NCBI GenBank assembly: GCA_037951105.1
Contig: JBAMJV010005542.1
Coordinates: 49,905 to 113,904 of the forward strand
Source: Echinarachnius parma
Lineage: Eukaryota > Echinodermata > Echinoidea > Clypeasteroida > Echinarachniidae
DNA: 64,000 bases
Direction: 5' to 3'
The position numbers were made by a program, and so were the translations under genes. Positions 24,438-36,400 of the stretch are shown one piece after another; within the stretch, counting starts at the first letter, position 1, and each line of letters starts with the position of its first letter. The notes under the pieces are model-generated. The model had not been told where the DNA came from and ran no database searches. It worked only from the letters and a program-made list of their open reading frames with translations.

Positions 24438-27400
24438 ACTACCTAGAGAAATTAAAAAGTTCCATTTATAGTTCTGGCAGAGGCTCCCTTCCCCCTTCCC
24501 TTTCCTTCATGGGGTAGTTTTCCAACTCCTCGTCTATGCTGACTTCCTCGACCCCACCCCCCCCCCCCCCCCCAAAAAAAAGCACACACAACTAAACAAA
24601 AGAAAGAAAAAGAGAAATTCAAATTAAATAGGTCCATTTATAGTTTAGACAGAGCCCCTCCCCCGTTCTTGCTCATTTGGGATGTTCCCCCCCCCCCCCC
24701 CCCTCTTTTCCCCTTATCAAGTACACTCCTCCATCTATAATTATAACTATTTATATGTTTTGGGCAAAGTTTCCTCCCTATTGGGACACATACACACTCT
24801 TGACCGCATTTCTAGGTTAACCCCTTTTCCCCACAGCCCCCCCCCCCCCCCCTCCCCTTATTGGGGGGATTCTATTTAGCATTTTGGGGCTAAATTGTCC
24901 AAATCTCCATTACATGTTTTTTTAAATAATAATGTTTACAATTTATATAGCGCCTAGGGTTAATAATCATCTCTAAGTGCTTTACATTATTACCCCGGTC
25001 ATCGTACATACACTCACAATCACTGGGAAGTTGCCCCCACCCCTAATCTCTCTCTTCCCATCAGGGTTGATCCCTGGTATGCCTCTGGTCTTGAGAAGCC
25101 ATTACTGATTTCAAGACAAGTGCACTAGTAATGAAACATTTGTCGAATTGCATGTGCCATGTGTGGTTCATTAGGCATTAAACTTAAAGGGACTTGGTAA
25201 ATTCGCCATCATGTGCAAACACATTGTTTGGATGGGGGTATAGTCGTACATCTGTGTGATTCTTTATGCTTGCAGAAAAGACTGTGAACCTTTCAAGGAA
25301 AATGGATTAATTTGGGCCAAGATTAAAGTGAAAATTCAAAACACCCACAAATAAAAAGAATTTTAGCAATATACATATTAAGCCTTTCAAATCTGATTGC
25401 TTTTGGTATAACATGCAATTGCATCTGATTATGATTTAGCTGTGGCCCTTAATTGCCCCTAATTATTTTTAAGATGAAGTCTCTAATTGGCCTTGATGAG
25501 GCTTATTAGTATTTAGTTGTAGCTAGCAGCTGTTGCTAATTGGCATATTCATTTTGATGTAGCGTGACAATGTTGCTAATTAACGACGATATTGAGGTCT
25601 GGTTGATAGGTTTCAAAAGTACATTTAGTGACATACAAAAATGTGAATAATCCTCAACTCAACCCATTTGTTTGGGTCCCTAGTTCCACACGCACTCACG
25701 CACACACACAAACACACACACACACACACACACAACACAACAACTACATCTACATGTACAACATCAACAACAGCAGCTACAAAACAAAGGTTCTCCTCAA
25801 TGCAGACTTTCCTTAAGGTGTGAATAAGGGTACATAGTGTCTCTGTAAAATGATCTACAAGAATGGAGACAATTTGTCTTTAAGTCTGAAAGGGGCCTCA
25901 GACAGCCGAGGGTAAATCTTGTTTTCTCAGCCCTAATGGTCAGAGCTGGCCGCTAATGCAAGGAAGGGATTTAGAGAGATGGTCCATCAGGTAAATGAGA
26001 TTTGTGGCTTCGGTGAAACGCTCGCAGCAGGCAGATACAGATAGCTACGTAGTCGCTGTTTGACTCAAATGGATGACTTCTTCTTCTTTTTATTGCAATA
26101 AACTTTCCAAACTGATAGTGACCTTGCTGCTTGATTGAGCTCGCTGTTTTGTTGCATGATTTATGAGCGACATATTTTCATACATATTTGTATATGAATG
26201 CATGTGTGCATTTAATAGTGTTATTGTTATTCTTGGCTAGAGTATTGGGGGGCTTGGGGGAGTTGAATAATATGGGAGATCAATAATTCAAGAGGAACTT
26301 TTTATCTCTTAAACTGCCCGAGACAGTTGTTAATTTCTTGCCTCTGGGACCTGGGTGGCCATGTTTTTGCTCAATAGGAATAATGATAGCTATGAGGAAA
26401 GGGTTACATTTAATAGCAATGTAAACATTTAACCCCTTCATGACTGGTGGTCAAAATTACCAGGCTGGAGTCTATGGAGAATGAATGTTGTATCAAAATC
26501 AACTGTTCTTCAATGGGTTAACCAGTGTCTAAGATATTTTGGGGTGAGCTCCCAAAGGAGAATTAATTTTATACCAAAATCAAATCGTCTGGAATAAGTT
26601 AAACATCAACATAAGCTGGAAATGAGAAAGAGATGAGCTCGAAGGAACATAGATGTGTGACACAAGGTGCATGCATTTGTACAGCTTTTTTTATGAAACT
26701 CACGCTGGTTGTGACTCGACTGATAGATTGCTCGCATAACATCTTCATGCATAAACAACATATTTTTGTATATCGGCGATCATTTCTGGTTATGACTGTT
26801 TTTGCTTAGAAAATGGATAGGGATGGTGACTAGGAAGGAAAGGGGAAGGAAAAAGAATTCAAGAGGAATTTTGTATATCATGTTGCTATGGCAGTTGTTG
26901 AAAGAACGTTTTATGCTGATTTCATTATTATAGCCTCTGACGGAGATTCAGCTAGGATCGAAGGCTCAGACCCATAATTGATTCACGAAGAGGAAGAACT
27001 GACAATGTCTATTTGTATGCAGGCCTTCACGTAGTTAATTTTAACGACTGATTTATTACACATCGAAGAGGTCTGCGGTTGCTTAATATAACAAATACAA
27101 CTCTGTGACTATGACGTCAGAAGGCTGGGAGTGAATGTATCTCATGTAGCCATTCATGCGTTCCCATCTATTCTAATTTGTGCAGTTGTTACTCTACGCT
27201 GGCAATGGCATTACCAATAGATTGCCCTTACTCCTTTGTGATTCATATGCAATTTATTAAATATTTTAGGCAATCTTTTATTGTTGCTTTTTTCTTTTTC
27301 TGCTTAGGAAATGGATACGGGTTGTGGCATATTAAGATGAAAGGGGTGGAGGAAGTCATGAAGAATGTATATGCTGTGTTGCTATGTTCGTCAAAAATAA

Positions 27401-30400
27401 CTTTTTAGGTTGATTTTGTTTTAGCCTCTGATGAAGAAAAAAACTTAGGCCCATATTAAAGACTATTTTAGGACGTCAGAGTATGATGTAAATGAACTCA
27501 TACAGACATGCATGTGCCCCAAAACATTCTGATTTTTTGACTGAAACTATAAACTGGGCGTGACTCTGTTGATTGATTGCCATTAAGACATTTTTATTCA
27601 TAATCAAAATATTTGTCTATATTATTTATTTTTGTTGAATAGCAATTGCTGAATATGACATAATTTTGAAAGAAAATGACATGAGCTTGCCCAAATATGA
27701 CATGGGCTTCCCCGAATATGGTATGATTTCCCCCAAATTTGAGGTGAGTTGCCCGAATATGGCCATTTTCAAAACTCCGGGAGATAGAGGACGGAAGAGG
27801 AAGTACCAAGAAGATGAAATTGATGACTTTTGATGACATGTCTGAAAGGTCTGGGTGGGCTTAGTGAAGCAGGCGCAACATTCGATTCGACTATGACGTC
27901 AAGAGAGTAATGTATCTCATGTAGCTGTGCATGTGATTAAAGGACATACATGTAGCCAAGTGTACTAGTTACATTGTCCAAATCCACAAAACTTACTTAG
28001 AAATCTAGTGGTTCTATCATACCTCATTGTATTTGTATTACCAATAGGAGCATGGAACAGGTTTTGGTTATCCGAATTTCTCATTCGTTATAAAGATATG
28101 TATGATTGAAGTGTTGGAATTTGAAAGACTCTAGTGGAGACTTTAAACTGTGTGCAAAGTCAGTGCAATGATTTAGCAAATATCACTTTGCATTTTTGCT
28201 AATTTCTCAGTCATATAACTTTCATTTACTGTGGAATTTTCACACATCACTCAGTGGACATATCAGATTACAGAAATACACATTTCATTAACCCTTGTGC
28301 ACATGTCAACAATGTTACTTTACCCCTTATGAGGGCATAGAGGGAAGGGGGCAAGGTTTGCTTAAACTATCCACTCCTATATTCTCTTTCCTGTACATGG
28401 CGATACCGAACAAATCAAACGTAGAACTCCAACCAATGTTTCATAATAATAGAAAAAATAATAGTAGACCAGCATTTATATTGCACTATCAATCTAGAAA
28501 TTCTATTCTATTCCGAGGCACATTATACTATTTATGGTATAACCCTATTATTACCCTGGTTGAAGCCGAGCTGCCTTGCAGGCACATCACCAATAATTTT
28601 CGAGGTCGAGACCACTGGTTAAAAAGTGGACCCGAGACCGACAAAAATTGGACCTCTCTAAATTTGGGGGGTGCGTACGCCCCCCCCCCCCCCCCCCCCC
28701 CCCCCGGCTATGGGCATGGGATTATATTAAATTGGGATACATGTGACAAACTATCCTGTAATCTTTTTTTTTACCCATTAGAAACGTATCAAGTTGGGTG
28801 ATTACACACATTTCTCTGTATACTCTAGCTTAACTATTTTGGGGACCAATCCTGTATACTTGTATTATATATGTTAATCAGATTGAACTGTGTATTTGAA
28901 AAATGACACTAATTTCATGCATGGGATACAATTATGCATGTAAGATGAGGGTTTACAGTACGTACACATAATGTATGGTATACCTCCTCTAATTAATCTA
29001 CCACTTTGAGGCTAGATTTGTGGGATAAGCCCAGTGTTCTACGGTTTCACTGCTCAAAATAGAAAAATTAGTATTGGCTTCTATTCTTCATATACGATAC
29101 ATTTTTGCAGCGCTGTAGAGTGTATAAAGAACAAAGAAGTGTTCACCACAACCACATATTTCTGTGTCTCTTTGTCTCTTTGTATCAATCCATGCAAATA
29201 TTTTTGTTTTATCTTTGATTGTCAAAAACAAATGCATTTTGATGTGATTTATCATTTTTTTCTGAAGAAACTTTTCAGTTGAATTTTTGTTTATATTTTA
29301 TAATGGTTGCCTTCAAATTCAAACTGAATGAATGTGAAATCAAACATAAAGGCTTTCTTTGTTTCCTGTTTTGTTGATGTGGTTCTATTTGCTTCCCCCC
29401 TTCTTGTATTTGTTGCTGCCACATTTCAGCAGACACCTGCAGCTGACAGACGACATCAGGGAGTACCTCCGGCAGCCGACCTTCGACAACTGGCAGTGGG
29501 AGGACGCCGAGATGATGCTCCTGCTCCAGCAGATGTACCTCGACCTCGACTTCGTGGCCAAGTTCAACATCGAGGTAAAAAAAAGGTGGTGGTAGAGATG
29601 GTACGAGAGTGGTGTTACTGGTGGTGGTGTATGTGGTAGAAGTGATGATGATGATAATGATGATGATGGTGATGATGATGTTGATGGTGATGATGATGCA
29701 GATGATGATAATGATAGTGATGGTGATAATGATGGTGATGATGATGATGATGATGATGGTAATGATGCAGAAGATGACAATGATGTTGATGGTGATGATG
29801 ATGATGATGACGACGACGACGACGACGACGGCAGCGGCTATGATGATGGAGATATGTATGATTATGCTTCTTTGTTTACACATACAACTAGACAAATAAT
29901 GTCTATGTTAACATCTACAAATTGTTGTGGCTCAGTTAGATGTATTGTGATGATATTCTTTTTATTTTCATTTACAGATGCCAATTCTACAGAACTTTCT
30001 CTTTGAAGTGTTCAGGCATTACAACAACGTACCATTCCACAACTTCAAACACTGCTTCTGTGTCTCACAAATGGTAAGAGAAACTAATTATTAACCCATA
30101 TATTAACCCGTTCCCTTCGAGATTCTGAAATCTTCATAGACTTTGTACACAACCCACTTGGTTCCCGTATTCAAGGGGTTAAGACTGTTTGATTTTGTTA
30201 TAACCAGCATTTTCCATAGACCAAAAGCACTAGTAATTTTTTAACCACTCCTAAATTGGTGAAAACTATATATTTTGTATCGATTTCATAATTTCATAAT
30301 TTCATTATTGAAAATGAATAAAACCATATAAGATCAATTCTTCAGTTGCAAGACTGAGAAGCCTCTAGTTTCAAATGGTAACTTGAATCTGACACGTTTA

Positions 30401-33400
30401 TGCTTCAAACTTTTCACAGAATGCAGCTAGACCAATGGTAGCTACTTTGCTAGAAGAACCTGAGATAGGATTTTCTGGCCTAGCTTATGAAGAACAAAAA
30501 ATGCAGAAATAAAACCAAACAAACAAATGTGACTGGATATAGCAAAACCCTGCACTTGTCGGTAATACATGTTTGGAAGAAATAGGCATTTTAAATTCAC
30601 ATAATGTATGTCAAAGACTTATGTTTGTAATATTTAAACAATCATATATTTGCTCAATATTGTTAGATTCTTTAGAAGAAGACATCAAATGAAAACTTAT
30701 GATGAGGCCTTTCTCACGGCCTGAAAATCTACATTTTGATTTTACCGACAAGTGCAGGGGTTTTGCTATATCCGGTCACAAATGTCAGACATCTTTGGAA
30801 TTAAATCCTTCTAATCTATGCTTATTAGTTTCCCTCCTTCCATTCTTTGTAAATGTACCGTATGATCTAGCTGGTAGATTTAACCAATTTAAGCTATTCA
30901 TTTTCACTTTCTTTGTAGATGTACGGTATGATCTAGCTGGTAGATTTTACCCAACTAAAGCTATCTATTTCTTCTCACTTTCTTTGTAGATGAACGGTAT
31001 GATCTGGCTGGTAGATTTTACCCAACTAAAGCTATTTATATTCTTCTCCCTTTCTTTGTAGATGTACGGTATGATCTGGCTGGTAGATTTTACCCAACTA
31101 AAGCTATTTATTTTCTTCTCCCTTTCTTTGTAGATGTACGGTATGATCTGGCTGGTAGATTTTACCCAACTAAAGCTATTTATTTTCTTCTCCCTTTCTT
31201 TGTAGATGTACGGTATGATCTGGCTGGTAGATTTTACCCAACTAAAGCTATTTATTTTCTTCTCACTTTCTCTGTAGATGTACGGTATGATCTTGCTGGT
31301 AGATTTAACCAATACAAGCTATTTATTTTCTTCTCCCTTTCTCTGTAGATGTACGGTATGATCTGGCTGGTGGATCTACCCAAGAAGATTGGCGAATTGG
31401 ATTGTATGGTCATGCTCACGTCGGCCATCTGCCACGATTTGGACCACCCTGGCTACAATAATGCCTACCAGGTATTTAATACTGAAATACAAATCTGCCA
31501 AAAAAAACCAATCAATTAAATCAAGAACAATCAATTAAACTAGATTCAACTATGATTAAACCACCCTGGCTACAATAATGCCTACCAGGTAAGCAGTTGT
31601 ATATTCAAATACAAATCTGCAAAGAACAATCAATTAAATGAAGGGACAAACTTAATGGACAAAAAAACACCAATGAAATAATGCATATTAGGAATACGTT
31701 GAAATACAAATCTGCAAAGAAGAATCAATTAAACAAGATTAAACCCTGATTTGGACCACCCTGGCTACAATGATGCCTATCAGGTATGCAGTTGTATATT
31801 CAAATACAAATCTTCAAAAGAAGAATCAAATAAAACAACATTAAACTATGATTTAGACCACCCTGGCTACAATAATGCCTTGATTTTCATTTGTTTGTAT
31901 CACATCAAAAATAGGTGGAAAATTTGGAATAGAATTAGTGTTCGGCCTATATGTAATATTATCCTGCTGTGGCACACGTATGGTCGCTCACAACAATGGA
32001 ATATAGTCCAAAGGGTCTGTAGTGAACACCTAAGGGGGAAACAAGAACATGAACACATGGGTCCCGTTGCAGGAAAAGATGCAATCAATTGCAAAGTTGA
32101 AATTAATTGCAAGTCAGAAAATGTGCGCATTTGAACCAATGAGATGTGCGCATTTCTTCTTCTTCTTCTTCTTCTGGTGTAGTACAGTCCACCTACTGGT
32201 GTATCGCGTACTGGTTTGGCGGGCACAGTGCAGTATGTACAGTGCAATAATAAAATGACTAAGTTCTATGTGCATTTAAAAAGATGCTCGTCTCCCACTA
32301 ACGAAGCTGGGTTTCCTGTACCTTCTGCCGAAACTGGTCTACAGATGTGCAGTTGACCATGTCCTTTGGCAGAGCATTCCACAGTCGGATGGAGTCGGGG
32401 AAGAATGCTCGTTGGTACAGGAGAGTTCTTGCAAATGGAACAATGAATTTCTGTGTGTGTCCTCTTTGAGATGTTATTGCAGGTTGGAGATGTTCGCGTG
32501 GGATGTCGATGAGACAATGCACTATCCTGTACACCATCACCACCTTAAACTGGGCTCTCCGTTCCTGCAGTGTCGGCCACTGAAGTTGATGAAGCATTGT
32601 TGTGACACTGCTTGTACGTCGGAAGTCGTTGTATATGAACCGAGCGTAACGGCGTTGTATCATCTCCAGTTTGTTGATGTTTTTTTGGGTAGAGGGATCC
32701 CAGACTGTGCAGGCATACTCTACAATGGGGCGAATCAGAGCCTTGTAGCAAAGCACCTTCGTGTTGCGCGGACAAGGTCCGATGTTACGTTGCAGGAAGG
32801 CACTTGCAGAGCTAGCCTTTTTTGCGACAGCATTGGCATGTTGGTTCCAGCTCAGGTCTTTTGCTAGATGCACCCCAAGGTACTTGGCTGAGTCTGGGCT
32901 GTCAAGTGTGTGGTCATGGATTGTGTAGCGGAAGGTTATGGGCTTCTTCTTCTTGGAGACATGAAGTACTTGGCATTTCTTTGGGTTGAAATCCATTAGC
33001 CAATCCTTTTCCCACCTCTCGAGTGAGGTTAGGTCTTCTTGGAGTTGGGTGGCATCGGCTTCTGTCTTTATGTCTCGGTACAACATACAATCATCTGCAA
33101 ACAATCTCACCTTGGTGTTTGGTGATACGTACTCCGGGAGATCGTTAACGAATAGGAGGAAGAGGAGGGGCCCTAGCACACTTCCTTGGGGTACACCGGA
33201 TGTGACTTCTGATGTTTCTGAAGTTACTCCTTCCAAGACAACTTGTTGAGATCTGTCCTTGAGGAAGTTTCTGATCCAGTTATGAGTCGTGCTGGTAATT
33301 CCATAGAAGTCCAATTTATACAAAAGTCTTGCATGGGGAACCTTGTCAAAGGCTTTGGACAGGTCTAAGAGGATGACATCACTCTGTGCTCTGGAGTCAA

Positions 33401-36400
33401 GGCTCTTCGCTAGGTCTTGAATTGCCAGTATCAGTTGTGTCTCACATGAACGTTTCTTTCGAAACCCATGTTGAGCGTCAGAAAGAATCTTGGCCTCCTC
33501 AAGGTGTGACATCATGTTGCTCGTAACTATGTGTTCCATGATCTTGCAGGTGATTGACGTGAGTGAGATAGGCCTGTAATTTGCTGGCTTACACTTCTCA
33601 CCACTTTTGAATATGGGAGCAACATCAGCCTTCCTCCAGTCGTCTGGTATTTCACCCTGGTCAAGTGATGCCTGGAAGAGTAGTTTGAATACCGGGGTGA
33701 TTTCTAAGGCGAGCTCCTTCAGCAGTCTGGGTGGTATTCTGTCTGGCCCAGGTGCTTTGTAGATGTCCAAACAAGAGAGGAGCTTGTATACACCAGCAGC
33801 ACATATGTTGATGTGAGGCATTTCTGGATGTGGGCTCTTACCTTTGTCTTCGATGCTGGTAGCATCTTCATCATGGTTGAAGACAGACGTGAACTGTGAG
33901 TTCAGGATCTTGGCTTTGGTCTTGCTATCAGAAAACACGATTCCCTCGGAGGACTTCAGAGGAGCTACACCTGATGAGTCGCATTTCTTTCCATTTATGA
34001 AGCTCCAGAATCTCTTTGGGTTGCTTTTAGAGTCCGGGCTCACAATGTCGGTAAGGAAGTTGTTGTATGCTTGCTTGCATTCTGACCTACACTGTGACTT
34101 GAGATGCTGGTATCTCTTAAAGTCCTTTGCCTTCTTGGAATTCTTAGCCTTTGCAAAGCTTCTCTTTTTCCGTCTAGTAAGGCGTTTCACAGTTGTGGTG
34201 ATCCACGGCTGGTTAAATCGAGAAGACGTCATCTTGGATGGTACATGTCTGTCGAGAAGGAGGAGGAGGGTAGACTTGATGTCGTCCCACATCTCAGCGA
34301 TCGGGCTGTCTGTTTTGTACTTCTCTACAAATTTCAATTGAAAAGTCTTGCACTCTTCCCTCATGTCTTGCAGTTTTGCTTTTTTCCAGAGGTAGATTTT
34401 ACGTTTCCTTGGTTTGATCCTTCTGGGGGTGATATCAGTATCGACGAACACGATGTCGTGGTCACTGATGCCAGGGAGAGCAGCACAACGGTTGACAAGT
34501 GGTCACATGATCGTCATCATGGACAGGTACCATAAAACTGTTTTCTGTCCAGGGGATCATGTTTGCTGGCCACTATAGGCAGGTTGGCTGCTATAGACAC
34601 TTGACCACTAGGACAGGTTTGACTCTAGGGGTTCACTTTGGTGGCCACTATAGACAGGTTGGCTGCCATAGACATGTGACCACTAAGACAGGTTTGACTG
34701 AACTTGTATATAGCAGGAATTACACTTTCATAATGTGCTTGAAAAAACATTTTGCTTTAGTATAATTGGGGTACCCAACAATTATTTCTCATTAGGACCT
34801 TTATATTGAACTAGAAACTATTCATATCATAAGATACTTTACCTGACAACCCATCTTTCTCTTCTTCCTTCAGGTGAATGCGCAGACAGAGCTGGCGATC
34901 CGGTACAACGACATCTCCCCACTAGAAAACCACCATTGCTCAGTGGCCTTCAAAATCCTAGAGAAGGTAGGTAGAAAAAGCAGTGCCCACTGCTGCATTG
35001 TATGTTGGGTGATCCAGAACCTAATATCAAAGCCCTAACCATCGAGTGATATTGGTAGTCTAGCGTCCAGTAATCAGGAGGTCGTGGGTTCAAACCCCGC
35101 GTGCGTCTGCTTGTGATTATGTTTTTCATGAATTTGTTTCATCTTTGTTTGTCCCATTGCGAATGTTCAAGCCGTTTTCTTTTTTGACACAAACAAATTT
35201 TGAAACATCAATATTTTCAATCATCTTCATTGCACTCACATTATGTGGAAATAAATTGTTGTTAAACAAAACATTTCTTTGTCTCATGGCAGCCACACTG
35301 AAACAACTTGAGGAACCTTTGCCAGCAACATTCAATTCACCATCTTTGAGATATTACCTTTAACATACAAATTTACTTTGGTGCACCTATAGGGTTGCCC
35401 GCCGCTAGTATGCTCCCCGGGGAGTTGAGAATGTGTACAAGATAATTGTGCGGGTCTGAACTGTACCATATGCAGGGGTAATAATGCGCTTAGAGGCTGT
35501 TCTGCATTAGGCGCTATATAAGTGCGATATATTATTATTATTATTATTATATCCCTAAGTTGATGTCATATTCTGACCATCGAGCATTGAAAAGGGTTTC
35601 AGGGAATAGCCACCATTAATAGGGCCTGTGGCTCAATGGTTTATAGAGCACCAGACTAGCGATCCAGAGGTTTCGGGTTTGATTCCCTGCAAAGTCCAAT
35701 TTTCTTTGCTCATTTTTCATGTATATTATATTATATATTTCTGGTCAGTTTCCTCTATCGTTGTATTAAAAACAAAATATGCTATAATATTTTGTCTGTT
35801 AATTTTCTTGCACTAGCTCACACAATGAAAAAACAATTTCCTCACCGATTTATTATACAATACAAAGTTTATTGTTGTACTTTTGTTTACACCTTAACCT
35901 TTTACCTGTAGTTTGTATACATGTTATTGTTTTGAACAAAATATGGATATAAATAAATAAATACATATAAATAAAATAAATAAATACAATTATAATTTTG
36001 TGTTTGTCTCCTTGCAGCCACACTGCAACATCTTCAAGAACCTGAGCCCCGAGATGTTCAAGCAGGTGAGGGAGGGCATCATCCGCTGTATCCTAGCAAC
36101 CGACATGGCCAAGCACAACGAGATCCTCAACGGATTCAAGGACATCATCTCCACCTTCGACTTCAGCAATAAAAAACACAAGCACCTTGTAAGTCAGCAT
36201 GCCAGTTCATCTGCATTGCTATTTCATATAAAGGAATAACAGTTTAAAGGGATAGTTGAGTTTTGGTCAAACTGAATTTTAATAACCAAAAACTGCACCA
36301 TTCCAGTACAAACTAATATTTATAACTCCACATGCTCGAAAGGTATACACAATTACAAACGCCTAAGTAAAAACCCAGTTATCATTCAAAAAGAGCAAAG

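Larger units (their letters stand above)
26060..27900 (+). repeat. Three degenerate copies of a several-hundred-bp intron segment
   Basis: Blocks with TGATTGAGCTCGCTGTTTTG near 26137, TGACTCGACTGATAGATTGC near 26711 and TGACTCTGTTGATTGATTGC near 27561. Each is followed by a CAT/AACATATTTT block; two are preceded by CTCATGTAGC. In between lie GCTTAGAAAATGGATAGGG (26806) and GCTTAGGAAATGGATACGGG (27302). Confidence 0.6.

Noticed and set aside
28295-28801. 168-codon plus frame
   Set aside because: Crosses a MITE relic and a poly(C) run; no homology and no splice context.
29275-29899. 206-codon Ile-rich and 131-codon Ser-rich minus frames, and the Met-rich plus frame
   Set aside because: They run through the GAT repeat and the antisense of PDE9A exon e.
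30965-31312. 115-codon minus frame with a 24-residue repeat ([19 protein letters not shown])
   Set aside because: Antisense of the 72-bp acceptor array. The array length makes it open by chance; no start or family supports it.
34104-34535. 143-codon plus frame and other plus frames between 32412 and 34341
   Set aside because: Antisense shadows of the LINE reverse transcriptase.
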